Shown here: in pieces, positions 42,501-57,959 of the stretch
Layout: every line of letters starts with the position of its first letter
How positions within the stretch are numbered: position 1 is the stretch's first letter
Assembly: GCA_947623455.1 (NCBI GenBank)
Contig: OX392529.1
Location: forward strand, 58,795,186 to 58,859,185
Source: Mimachlamys varia
Taxonomy: Eukaryota > Mollusca > Bivalvia > Pectinida > Pectinidae
DNA: 64,000 nt
Direction of reading: 5' to 3'
The notes under the pieces: model-generated
The model's database searches: none
Seen by the model: the letters and a program-made list of their open reading frames with translations, nothing else
Told to the model about the DNA's origin: nothing
Made by a program: the position numbers and the translations under genes

Positions 42501-45500
42501 ATCTACAAATATCTCACTAATTGGTGACATCAGATCCATCTACAAAAATCTAACTAATTTGTGACGTCAGATCCATCTACAAAAATATCACTGATTGGTG
42601 ACATCAGATCCATCTACAAATATCTCACTGATTGGTGATATCAGATCCATCTACAAAAATCCCAATGATTGGTGACATTAGATCCATCTACAAATATCTC
42701 ACTGATCGGTGACATCAGATCCATCTTCAAAAATCTCACTGATTGGTGACATCAGATCCATCTACAAATATCTCACTGATTGGTGACATCAGATCCATCT
42801 ACAAATATCTCACTGATTGGTGATATCAGATTCATCTACAAATATCTCACTGATTGGGGACATCAGATCCATTTACAGAAATCTCACTGATTGGTGACAT
42901 CAGATCCATCTACAAATATCTCACTGATTGGCGACATCAGATCCATCTACAAATATCTCACTGATTGGTGACGTCAGATCCATCTACAAATATCTCACTG
43001 ATTGGTGACATCAGATCCATCTACAAATATCTCACTGATTGGTGACGTCAGATCCATCTACAAAAATATCACTGATTGGTGACATCAGATCCATCTACAA
43101 ATGTCTCACTGATTGGTGATATCAGATCCATCTAAAAAAATCTCACTGATTGGTGACATCAGATCCATCTACAAATATCTCACTGATTGGTGACATCAGA
43201 TCCATCTACAAATATCTCACTGATTGGTGACATCAGATCCATCTACAAATATCTCACTGATTGATGACATCAGATCCATCTACAAATATCTCACTGATTG
43301 GGGACATCAGATTCATTTACAAATATCTCACTGATTGGTGACATCAGATCCATCTACAAATATCTCACTGATTGGTGACATCAGATCCATCTACAAAAAT
43401 CTCACTGATTGGTAACGTCAGATCCATCTACAAAAATCTCACTGATTGGTGACATCAGATCCATCTACAAAAATATCACTGATTGGTAACGTCAGATCCA
43501 TCTACAAAAATCTCACTGATTGGTAACGTCAGATCCATCTACAAAAATCTCACTGATTGGTGATGTCAGATCCATCTACAAACATCTCACTGATTGGTAA
43601 CGTCAGATCCATCTACAAAAATATCACTGATTGGTGATATCAGATCCATCTACAAATATCTCACTGATTGGTGACATCAGATCCATCTACAAATATCTCA
43701 CTGATTGGTGATATCAGATTCATCTACAAATATCTCACTGATTGGTGACATCAGATCCATCTACAAATATCTCACTGATTGGTGATATCAGATCCATCTA
43801 CAAATATATCACTGATTGGTGACGTCAGATCCATCTACAAATATCTCACTGATTGGTGATATCAGATCCATTTACAAAAATCTCACTGATTGGGGACTTC
43901 AGATCCATCTACAAATATCTCACTAATTGGGGACATCAGATCCATTTAAAAAAATCTCACTGATTGGGGACTTCAGATCCATCTACAAATATCTCACTGA
44001 TTGGTAACGTCAGATCCATCTACAAAAATATCACTGATTGGTGACGTCAGATCCATCTACAAAAATCTCACTGATTGGTGACGTCAGATCCATCTACAAA
44101 AATCTCACTGATTGGTGACGTCAGATCCATCTACAAAAATATCACTGATTGGTGACGTCAGATCCATCTACAAATATCTCACTGATTGGTGATATCAGAT
44201 CCATCTACAAATATCTCACTAATTGGGGACATCAGATCTATTTACAAAAATCTCACTGATTGGTGACGTCAGATCCATCTACAAAAATCTCATTGATTGG
44301 TGATGTCAGATCCATCTACAAAAATATCACTGATTGGTGACATCAGATCCATCTACAAATATCTCAGTTTTAGTGACATCAGATCCATCTACAAATATCT
44401 CACTGATTGGTGACATGAGATCAATCTACAAAAATCTAACTAATTTGTGACGTCAGATCCATCTACAAAAATCTCACTGATTGGTGATGTCAGATCCATC
44501 TACAAAAATATCACTGATTGGTGACATCAGATCCATTTACAAATATCTCACTGATTGGTGACATCAGATCCATCTACAAATATCTCAGTTTTGGTGACAT
44601 CAGATCCATCTACAAATATCTCACTGATTGGTGACATCAGATCAATCTACAAAAATCTAACTAATTTGTGACGTCAGATCCATCTACAAAAATATCACTG
44701 ATTGGTGACGTTAGATCCATCTACAAATATCTCACTGATTGGTGATATCAGATCCATCTACAAAAATCCCAATGATTGGTGACATCAGATCCATCTACAA
44801 ATATCTCACTGATCGGTGACATCAGATCCATCTTCAAAAATCTCACTGATTGGTGACATCAGATCCATCTACAAATATCTCACTGATTGGTGACATCAGA
44901 TCCATCTACAAATATCTCACTGATTGGTGATATCAGATTCATCTACAAATATCTCACTGATTGGGGACATCAGATCCATTTACAGAAATCTCACTGATTG
45001 GTGACATCAGATCCATCTAAAAATATCTCACTGATTGGCGACATCAGATCCATCTACAAATATCTCACTGATTGGCGACATCAGATCCATCTACAAATAT
45101 CTCACTGATTGGTGACATCAGATCCATCTACAAATATCTCACTGATTGGTGACATCAGATCCATCTACAAATATCTCACTGATTGGTGACATCAGATCCA
45201 TCTACAAATATCTCACTGATTGGTGACGTCAGATCCATCTACAAAAATCTCACTGATTGGTAACGTCAGATCCATCTACAAAAATCTCACTGATTGGTGA
45301 CATCAGATCCATCTACAAAAATATCACTGATTGGTGACATCAGATTCATCTACAAATATCTCACTGATTGGTGACATCAGATCCATCTACAAAAATCTCA
45401 CTGATTGGTGACATCAGATCCATCTACAAATATCTCACTGATTGGTGATATCAGATTCATCTACAAATATCTCACTGATTGGGGACATCAGATCCATTTA

Positions 45501-45850
45501 GAAAAATCTCACTGATTGGTGACATCAGATCCATCTACAAATATCTCATTGATTGGCGACATCAGATCCATCTACAAATATCTCACTGATTGGGGACATC
45601 AGATCCATCTACAAAAATATCACTGATTGGTGACGTCAGATCCATCTACAAATATCTCACTGATTGGTGACGTCAGATCCATCTACAAAAATCTCACTGA
45701 TTGGTGACATCAGATCCATCTACAAATATCTCACTGATTGGTAACGTCAGATCCATCTACAAAAATATCACTGATTGGTGACGTCAGATCCATCTACAAA
45801 AATATCACTGATTGGTGACGTCAGATCCATCTACAAATATCTCACTGATC
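39541..45850 (+). repeat. Satellite higher-order block A
   Basis: The order of variant units here (for example CTCTCTGATTGG, CTCCCTGATTGG, CAGTTTTGG, CACTGATCCGTG) is repeated in block B. Matching landmarks at 39571 and 46039, and at 40231 and 46699, are both offset by 6,468 bp. Confidence 0.85.
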
Positions 45851-46008
45851 GGTGACATCAGATCCATCTTCAAAAATCTCACTGATTGGTGACATCAGAT
45901 CCATCTACAAATATCTCACTGATTGGTGACATCAGATCCATCTACAAAAATCTCACTGATTGGTGACATCAGATCCATCTACAAAAATCTCACTGATTGG
46001 TGACATCA

Positions 46009-49000
46009 GATCCATCTACAAATATCTCACTGATTGGTGACGTCAGATCCATCTACAAAAATCTCACTGATTGGTGATATCAGATCCATCTACAAAAATC
46101 TCTCTGATTGGTGACATCAGATCCATCTACAAATATCTCCCTGATTGGTGATATCAGATCCATCTACAAATATCTCACTGATTTGTGATATCAGATCCAT
46201 CTACAAATATCTCACTGATTGGTGATATCAGATTCATCTACAAATATCTCACTGATTGGGGACATCAGATCCATTTACATAAATCTCACTGATTGGTGAC
46301 ATCAGATCCATCTACAAATATCTCAGTTTTGGTGACGTTAGATCCATCTTCAAATATCTCCCTGATTGGTGATATCAGATCCATCTACAAATATCTCACT
46401 GATTGGTGATATCAGATTCATCTACAAATATCTCACTGATTGGGGACATCAGATCCATTTACATAAATCTCACTGATTGGTGACATCAGATCCATCTACA
46501 AATATCTCAGTTTTGGTGACGTTAGATCCATCTACAAATATCTCACTGATTGGTGACATCAGATCCATCTACAAATATCTCACTGATTGGTGACATCAGA
46601 TCCATCTACAAATATTTCACTGATTGGTGACATCAGATCCATCTACAAATATCTCACTGATTGGGGACATCAGATCCATTTACAAAAATATCACTGATCC
46701 GTGACATCAGATCCATCTACAAAAATCTCACTGATTGGTGACATCAGATCCATCTACAAAAATCTCTCTGATTGGTGATATCAGATCCATCTACAAATAT
46801 CTCACTGATTGGTGACATCAGATCCATCTACAAATATCTCCCTGATTGGTGATATCAGATCCATCTACAAATATCTCACTGATTTGTGATATCAGATTCA
46901 TCTACAAATATCTCACTGATTGGGGACATCAGATCCATTTACATAAATCTCACTGATTGGTGACATCAGATCCATCTACAAATATCTCAGTTTTGGTGAC
47001 GTTAGATCCATCTACAAATATCTCACTGATTGGTGACATCAGATCCATCTACAAAAATCTCACTGATTGGTGACATCAGATCCATTTACAAATATCTCAC
47101 TGATTGGGGACATCAGATCCATTTACAAAAATCTCACTGATTGGGGACATCAGATCCATTTACAAATATCTCACTGATCGGTGACATCAGATCCATCTTC
47201 AAAAATCTCACTGATTGGTGACATCAGATCCATCTACAAAAATCTCACTGATTGGTGACGTCAGATCCATCTACAAAAATATCACTGATTGGTGACGTCA
47301 GATCCATCTACAAAAATCTCACTGATTGGTGACATCAGATCCATCTACAAATATCTCACTGATTGGTGATATCAGATTCATCTACAAATATCTCACTGAT
47401 TGGTGACATCAGATCCATCTACAAAAATCTCACTGATTGGGGACATCAGATCCATTTACAAAAATCTCACTGATTGGTGACATCACATCCATCTACAAAA
47501 ATATCACTGATTGGTGATGTCAGATCCATCTACAAAAATATCACTGATTGGTGACATCAGATCCATCTACAAATGTCTCACTGATTGGTGACGTCAGATC
47601 CATTTACAAAAATATCACTGATTGGTGACATCAGATCCATCTACAAACATCTCACTGATTGGTGATGTCAGATCCATCTACAAAAATCTCACTGATTGGT
47701 GACATCAGATCCATCTACAAATATCTCACCGATTGGTGATATCAGATTCATCTACAAATATCTCACTGATTGGGGACATCAGATCCATTTAGAAAAATCT
47801 CACTGATTGATGACATCAGATCCATCTACAAATTACTCATTGATTGGCGACATCAGATCCATCTACAAATATCTCACTGATTTTTGACATCAGATCCATC
47901 TACAAATATCTCACTGATTGGTGACATCAGATCCATCTACAAATATCTCACTGATTGGTGACATCAGATCCATCTACAAATATCTCACTGATTGGGGACA
48001 TCAGATCCATCTACAAATATCTCACTGATTGGTGACATCAGATCCATCTACAAATATCTCACTGATTGGTGACATCAGATCCATCTACAAATATCTCACT
48101 GATTGGTGATATCAGATTCATCTACAAATATCTCACTGATTGGTGACATCAGATCCATCTACAAATATCTCACTGATTGGTGATATCAGATCCATCTACA
48201 AATATCTCACTAATTGGGGACATCAGATCCATTTACAAAAATCTCACTGATTGGGGACATCAGATCCATTTACAAAAATCTCACTGATTGGTGACGTCAG
48301 ATCCATCTACAAATATCTCACTGATTGGTGATATCAGATCCATCTACAAATATCTCACTAATTGGGGACATCAGATCCATTTACAAAAATCTCACTGATT
48401 GGGGACATCAGATCCATTTACAAAATTCTCACTGATTGGTGACGTCAGATCCATCTACAAAAATCTCACTGATTGGTGATGTCAGATCCATCTACAAATA
48501 TCTCACTGATTGGTGATATCAGATCCATCTACAAATATCTCACTAATTGGGGACATCAGATCCATTTACAAAAATCACACTGATTGGTGATATCAGATCC
48601 ATCTACAAATATCTCACTAATTGGGGACATCAGATCCATTTACAAATATCTCACTGATTGGTGACGTCAGATCCATCTACAAAAATCTCACTGATTGGTG
48701 ACGTCAGATCCATCTACAAATATCTCACTGATTGGTGATGTCAGATCCATCTACAAAAATATCACTGATTGGTGACATCAGATCCATCTACAAATATCTC
48801 AGTTTTGGTGACATCAGATCCATCTACAAATATCTCACTGATTGGTGACATGAGATCAATCTACAAAAATCTAACTAATTTGTGACGTCAGATCCATCTA
48901 CAAAAATATCACTGATTGGTGATATCAGATCCATCTACAAATATCTCACTGATTGGTGATATCAGATTCATCTACAAATATCTCACTGATTGGGGACATC

Positions 49001-52000
49001 AGATCCATTTACAAATATCTCACTGATTGGTGACATCAGATCCATCTACAAATATCTCAGTTTTGGTGACATCAGATCCATCTACAAATATCTCACTAAT
49101 TGGTGACATCAGATCCATCTACAAAAATCTAACTAATTTGTGACGTCAGATCCATCTACAAAAATATCACTGATTGGTGACATCAGATCCATCTACAAAT
49201 ATCTCACTGATTGGTGATATCAGATCCATCTACAAAAATCCCAATGATTGGTGACATTAGATCCATCTACAAATATCTCACTGATCGGTGACATCAGATC
49301 CATCTTCAAAAATCTCACTGATTGGTGACATCAGATCCATCTACAAATATCTCACTGATTGGTGACATCAGATCCATCTACAAATATCTCACTGATTGGT
49401 GATATCAGATTCATCTACAAATATCTCACTGATTGGGGACATCAGATCCATTTACAGAAATCTCACTGATTGGTGACATCAGATCCATCTACAAATATCT
49501 CACTGATTGGCGACATCAGATCCATCTACAAATATCTCACTGATTGGTGACGTCAGATCCATCTACAAATATCTCACTGATTGGTGACATCAGATCCATC
49601 TACAAATATCTCACTGATTGGTGACGTCAGATCCATCTACAAAAATATCACTGATTGGTGACATCAGATCCATCTACAAATGTCTCACTGATTGGTGATA
49701 TCAGATCCATCTAAAAAAATCTCACTGATTGGTGACATCAGATCCATCTACAAATATCTCACTGATTGGTGACATCAGATCCATCTACAAATATCTCACT
49801 GATTGGTGACATCAGATCCATCTACAAATATCTCACTGATTGATGACATCAGATCCATCTACAAATATCTCACTGATTGGGGACATCAGATTCATTTACA
49901 AATATCTCACTGATTGGTGACATCAGATCCATCTACAAATATCTCACTGATTGGTGACATCAGATCCATCTACAAAAATCTCACTGATTGGTAACGTCAG
50001 ATCCATCTACAAAAATCTCACTGATTGGTGACATCAGATCCATCTACAAAAATATCACTGATTGGTAACGTCAGATCCATCTACAAAAATCTCACTGATT
50101 GGTAACGTCAGATCCATCTACAAAAATCTCACTGATTGGTGATGTCAGATCCATCTACAAACATCTCACTGATTGGTAACGTCAGATCCATCTACAAAAA
50201 TATCACTGATTGGTGATATCAGATCCATCTACAAATATCTCACTGATTGGTGATATCAGATTCATCTACAAATATCTCACTGATTGGTGACATCAGATCC
50301 ATCTACAAATATCTCACTGATTGGTGATATCAGATCCATCTACAAATATATCACTGATTGGTGACGTCAGATCCATCTACAAATATCTCACTGATTGGTG
50401 ATATCAGATCCATTTACAAAAATCTCACTGATTGGGGACTTCAGATCCATCTACAAATATCTCACTAATTGGGGACATCAGATCCATTTAAAAAAATCTC
50501 ACTGATTGGGGACTTCAGATCCATCTACAAATATCTCGATGATTGGTAACGTCAGATCCATCTACAAAAATATCACTGATTGGTGACGTCAGATCCATCT
50601 ACAAAAATCTCACTGATTGGTGACGTCAGATCCATCTACAAAAATCTCACTGATTGGTGACGTCAGATCCATCTACAAAAATATCACTGATTGGTGACGT
50701 CAGATCCATCTACAAATATCTCACTGATTGGTGATATCAGATCCATCTACAAATATCTCACTAATTGGGGACATCAGATCTATTTACAAAAATCTCACTG
50801 ATTGGTGACGTCAGATCCATCTACAAAAATCTCACTGATTGGTAACGTCAGATCCATCTACAAAAATCTCACTGATTGGTGATGTCAGATCCATCTACAA
50901 ACATCTCACTGATTGGTAACGTCAGATCCATCTACAAAAATATCACTGATTGGTGATATCAGATCCATCTACAAATATCTCACTGATTGGTGATATCAGA
51001 TTCATCTACAAATATCTCACTGATTGGTGACATCAGATCCATCTACAAATATCTCACTGATTGGTGATATCAGATCCATCTACAAATATATCACTGATTG
51101 GTGACGTCAGATCCATCTACAAATATCTCACTGATTGGTGATATCAGATCCATTTACAAAAATCTCACTGATTGGGGACTTCAGATCCATCTACAAATAT
51201 CTCACTAATTGGGGACATCAGATCCATTTAAAAAAATCTCACTGATTGGGGACTTCAGATCCATCTACAAATATCTCGATGATTGGTAACGTCAGATCCA
51301 TCTACAAAAATATCACTGATTGGTGACGTCAGATCCATCTACAAAAATCTCACTGATTGGTGACGTCAGATCCATCTACAAAAATCTCACTGATTGGTGA
51401 CGTCAGATCCATCTACAAAAATATCACTGATTGGTGACGTCAGATCCATCTACAAATATCTCACTGATTGGTGATATCAGATCCATCTACAAATATCTCA
51501 CTAATTGGGGACATCAGATCTATTTACAAAAATCTCACTGATTGGTGACGTCAGATCCATCTACAAAAATCTCATTGATTGGTGATGTCAGATCCATCTA
51601 CAAAAATATCACTGATTGGTGACATCAGATCCATCTACAAATATCTCAGTTTTAGTGACATCAGATCCATCTACAAATATCTCACTGATTGGTGACATGA
51701 GATCAATCTACAAAAATCTAACTAATTTGTGACGTCAGATCCATCTACAAAAATCTCACTGATTGGTGATGTCAGATCCATCTACAAAAATATCACTGAT
51801 TGGTGACATCAGATCCATTTACAAATATCTCACTGATTGGTGACATCAGATCCATCTACAAATATCTCAGTTTTGGTGACATCAGATCCATCTACAAATA
51901 TCTCACTGATTGGTGACATCAGATCAATCTACAAAAATCTAACTAATTTGTGACGTCAGATCCATCTACAAAAATATCACTGATTGGTGACGTTAGATCC

Positions 52001-53130
52001 ATCTACAAATATCTCACTGATTGGTGATATCAGATCCATCTACAAAAATCCCAATGATTGGTGACATCAGATCCATCTACAAATATCTCACTGATCGGTG
52101 ACATCAGATCCATCTTCAAAAATCTCACTGATTGGTGACATCAGATCCATCTACAAATATCTCACTGATTGGTGACATCAGATCCATCTACAAATATCTC
52201 ACTGATTGGTGATATCAGATTCATCTACAAATATCTCACTGATTGGGGACATCAGATCCATTTACAGAAATCTCACTGATTGGTGACATCAGATCCATCT
52301 AAAAATATCTCACTGATTGGCGACATCAGATCCATCTACAAATATCTCACTGATTGGCGACATCAGATCCATCTACAAATATCTCACTGATTGGTGACAT
52401 CAGATCCATCTACAAAAATCTCACTGATTGGTGACATCAGATCCATCTACAAATATCTCACTGATTGGTGACATCAGATCCATCTACAAATATCTCACTG
52501 ATTGGTGACGTCAGATCCATCTACAAAAATCTCACTGATTGGTAACGTCAGATCCATCTACAAAAATCTCACTGATTGGTGACATCAGATCCATCTACAA
52601 AAATATCACTGATTGGTGACATCAGATTCATCTACAAATATCTCACTGATTGGTGACATCAGATCCATCTACAAAAATCTCACTGATTGGTGACATCAGA
52701 TCCATCTACAAATATCTCACTGATTGGTGATATCAGATTCATCTACAAATATCTCACTGATTGGGGACATCAGATCCATTTAGAAAAATCTCACTGATTG
52801 GTGACATCAGATCCATCTACAAATATCTCATTGATTGGCGACATCAGATCCATCTACAAATATCTCACTGATTGGGGACATCAGATCCATCTACAAAAAT
52901 ATCACTGATTGGTGACGTCAGATCCATCTACAAATATCTCACTGATTGGTGACGTCAGATCCATCTACAAAAATCTCACTGATTGGTGACATCAGATCCA
53001 TCTACAAATATCTCACTGATTGGTAACGTCAGATCCATCTACAAAAATATCACTGATTGGTGACGTCAGATCCATCTACAAAAATATCACTGATTGGTGA
53101 CGTCAGATCCATCTACAAATATCTCACTGA
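46009..53130 (+). repeat. Satellite higher-order block B, copy of block A
   Basis: The offset from block A is 6,468 bp at first, 6,431 after loss of one 37-bp unit (before 46762), 6,579 by 49240 and 7,282 by 51653. The last change reflects a 740-bp (20-unit) internal duplication, minus one unit. Landmark sequences look nearly identical by eye. Confidence 0.83.
50085..51570 (+). repeat. 740-bp (20-unit) tandem duplication inside block B
   Basis: The rare unit variant ATATCTCGATGATTGGTAAC occurs at 50531 and 51271, exactly 740 bp apart, in identical surroundings (preceded by GGGGACTTCAG units). Block A lacks both the CTCGATG variant and the second copy. Confidence 0.82.
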
Positions 53131-56100
53131 TTGGTGACGTCAGATCCATCTACAAAAATATCACTGATTGGTGATATCAGATCCATCTACAAAAATCCCA
53201 ATGATTGGTGACATTAGATCCATCTACAAATATCTCACTGATCGGTGACATCAGATCCATCTTCAAAAATCTCACTGATTGGTGACATCAGATCCATCTA
53301 CAAATATCTCACTGATTGGTGACATCAGATCCATCTACAAATATCTCACTGATTGGTGATATCAGATTCATCTACAAATATCTCACTGATTGGGGACATC
53401 AGATCCATTTACAGAAATCTCACTGATTGGTGACATCAGATCCATCTACAAATATCTCACTGATTGGCGACATCAGATCCATCTACAAATATCTCACTGA
53501 TTGGCGACATCAGATCCATCTACAAATATCTCACTGATTGGTGACATCAGATCCATCTACAAATATCTCACTGATTGGTGACGTCAGATCCATCTACAAA
53601 TATCTCACTGATTGGTGACATCAGATCCATCTACAAATATCTCACTGATTGGTGACGTCAGATCCATCTACAAAAATATCACTGATTGGTGACATCAGAT
53701 CCATCTACAAATATCTCACTGATTGGTGACATCAGATCCATCTACAAATATCTCACTGATTGGTGACATCAGATCCATCTACAAATATCTCACTGATTGG
53801 TGACATCAGATCCATCTAAAAAAATCTCACTGATTGGTGACATCAGATCCATCTACAAATATCTCACTGATTGGGGACATCAGATTCATTTACAAATATC
53901 TCACTGATTGATGACATCAGATCCATCTACAAATATCTCACTGATTGGTGACATCAGATCCATCTACAAATATCTCACTGATTGATGACATCAGATCCAT
54001 CTACAAATATCTCACTGATTGGGGACATCAGATTCATTTACAAATATCTCACTGATTGGTGACATCAGATCCATCTACAAATATCTCACTGATTGGTGAC
54101 ATCAGATCCATCTACAAATATCTCACTGATTGGGGACATCAGATTCATTTACAAATATCTCACTGATTGATGACATCAGATCCATCTACAAATATCTCAA
54201 TGATTGGTGACATCAGATCCATCTACAAATATCTCACTGATTGATGACATCATATCCATCTACAAATATCTCACTGATTGGGGACATCAGATTCATTTAC
54301 AAATATCTCACTGATTGGTGACATCAGATCCATCTACAAATATCTCACTGATTGGTGACATCAGATCCATCTACAAAAATCTCACTGATTGGTAACGTCA
54401 GATCCATCTACAAAAATCTCACTGATTGGTGACATCAGATCTATCTACAAAAATATCACTGATTGGTAACGTCAGATCCATCTACAAAAATCTCACTGAT
54501 TGGTAACGTCAGATCCATCTACAAAAATCTCACTGATTCGTGACATCAGATCCATCTACAAATATCTCACTGATTGGTGACATCAGATCCATCTAAAAAA
54601 ATCTCACTGATTGGTGACATCAGATCCATCTAAAAAAATCTCACTGATTGGTGACATCAGATCCATCTACAAATATCTCACTGATTGGTAACGTCAGATC
54701 CATCTACAAAAATCTCACTGATTCGTGACATCAGATCCATCTACAAACATCTCACTGATTGGTGACGTCAGATCCATCTACAAAAATCTCACTGATTGGT
54801 GACGTCAGATCCATCTACAAAAATATCACTGATTGGTGATATCAGATCCATCTACAAATATCTCACTGATTGGTGACATCAGATCCATCTACAAATATCT
54901 CACTGATTGGTGATATCAGATTCATCTACAAATATCTCACTGATTGGTGACATCAGATCCATCTACAAATATCTCACTGATTGGTGATATCAGATCCATC
55001 TACAAATATCTCACTAATTGGGGACATCAGATCCATTTACAAAAATCTCACTGATTGGGGACTTCAGATCCATCTACAAATATCTCACTGATTGGTAACG
55101 TCAGATCCATCTACAAAAATATCACTGATTGGTGACGTCAGATCCATCTACAAAAATCTCACTGATTGGTGACGTCAGATCCATCTACAAAAATCTCACT
55201 GATTGGTGATGTCAGATCCATCTACAAATATCTCACTGATTGGTGACATCAGATCCATCTACAAATATCTCACTGATTGGTGATGTCAGATCCATCTACA
55301 AAAATCTCACTGATTGGTGATGTCAGATCCATCTACAAATATCTCACTGATTGGTGACATCAGATCCATTTACAAAAATCTCACTGATTGGTGACGTCAG
55401 ATCCATCTACAAAAATCTCACTGATTGGTGATGTCAGATCCATCTACAAAAATATCACTGATTGGTGACATCAGATCCATCTACAAATATCTCAGTTTTG
55501 GTGACATCAGATCCATCTACAAATATCTCACTGATTGGTGACATGAGATCAATCTACAAAAATCTAACTAATTTGTGACGTCAGATCCATCTACAAAAAT
55601 CTCACTGATTGGTGATGTCAGATCCATCTACAAAAATATCACTGATTGGTGACATCAGATCCATTTACAAATATCTCACTGATTGGTGACATCAGATCTA
55701 TCTACAAATATCTCAGTTTTGGTGACATCAGATCCATCTACAAATATCTCACTGATTGGTGACATCAGATCAATCTACAAAAATCTAACTAATTTGTGAC
55801 GTCAGATCCATCTACAAAAATATCACTGATTGGTGACGTTAGATCCATCTACAAATTTCTCACTGATTGGTGATATCAGATCCATCTACAAAAATCCCAA
55901 TGATTGGTGACATCAGATCCATCTACAAATATCTCACTGATTGGTGACATCAGATCCATCTTCAAAAATATCACTGATTGGTGACATCAGATCCATCTAC
56001 AAATATCTCACTGATTGGTGACATCAGATCCATCTACAAATATCTCACTGATTGGTGATATCAGATTCATCTACAAATATCTCACTGATTGGGGACATCA

Positions 56101-57959
56101 GATCCATTTACAGAAATCTCACTGATTGGTGACATCAGATCCATCTACAAATATCTCACTGATTGGCGACATCAGATCCATCTACAAATATCTCACTGAT
56201 TGGCGACATCAGATCCATCTACAAATATCTCACTGATTGGTGACATCAGATCCATCTACAAATATCTCACTGATTGGTGACATCAGATCCATCTACAAAT
56301 ATCTCACTGATTGGTGACATCAGATCCATCTACAAATATCTCACTGATCGGTGACATCAGATCCATCTACAAATATCTCACTGATCGGTGACATCAGATC
56401 CATCTACAAATATCTCACTGATCGGTGACATCAGATCCATCTACAAATATCTCACTGATTGGCGACATCAGATCCATCTACAAATATCTCACTGATTGGT
56501 GACATCAGATCCATCTACAAATATCTCACTGATTGGTGACATCAGATCCATCTACAAATATCTCACTGATTGGTGACGTCAGATCCATCTACAAAAATAT
56601 CACTGATTGGTGATATCAGATCCATCTACAAATATCTCACTGATTGGTGATATCAGATCCATCTAAAAAAATCTCACTGATTGGTGACATCAGATCCATC
56701 TACAAATATCTCACTGATTGGTGACATCAGATCCATCTACAAATGTCTCACTGATTGGTGATATCAGATCCATCTACAAATATCTCACTGATTGGTGATA
56801 TCAGATCCATCTACAAATATCTCACTGATTGGTGACATCAGATCAATCTACAAATATCTCACTGATTGGGGACATCAGATTCATTTACAAATATCTCACT
56901 GATTGGTGACATCAGATCCATCTACAAATATCTCACTGATTGGTGACATCAGATCCATCTACAAATATCTCACTGATTGGTGATATCAGATCCATCTACA
57001 AATATCTCACTGATTGGTAACGTCAGATCCATCTACAAATATCTCACTGATTGGTGACATCAGATCCATCTACAAATATCTCACTGATTGGTAACGTCAG
57101 ATCCATCTACAAAAATCTCACTGATTGGTGACGTCAGATCCATCTACAAATATCTCATTGATTGGCGACATCAGATCCATCTACAAATATCTCACTGATT
57201 GGCGACATCAGATCCATCTACAAATATCTCACTGATTGGTGACATCAGATCCATCTACAAAAATCTCACTGATTGGTAACGTCAGATCCATCTACAAAAA
57301 TCTCACTGATTCGTGACATCAGATCCATCTACAAACATCTCACTGATTGGTGACATCAGATCCATCTACAAATATCTCACTGATTGGTGACATCAGATCC
57401 ATCTACAAATATCTCACTGATTGGTAACGTCAGATCCATTTACAAAAATCTCACTGATTGGTGACGTCAGATCCATCTACAAAAATCTCACTGATTGGTG
57501 ACGTCAGATCCATCTACAAAAATCTCACTGATTGGTGACGTCAGATCCATCTACAAATATCTCACTGATTGGTGATATCAGATTCATCTACAAATATCTC
57601 ACTGATTGGGGACATCAGATCCATTTAGAAAAATCTCACTGATTGGTGACATCAGATCCATCTACAAATATCTCATTGATTGGCGACATCAGATCCATCT
57701 ACAAATATCTCACTGATTGGGGACATCAGATCCATCTACAAAAATATCACTGATTGGTGACGTCAGATCCATCTACAAATATCTCACTGATTGGTGACGT
57801 CAGATCCATCTACAAAAATCTCACTGATTGGTGACATCAGATCCATCTACAAATATCTCACTGATTGGTAACGTCAGATCCATCTACAAAAATATCACTG
57901 ATTGGTGACGTCAGATCCATCTACAAAAATATCACTGATTGGTGACGTCAGATCCATCT

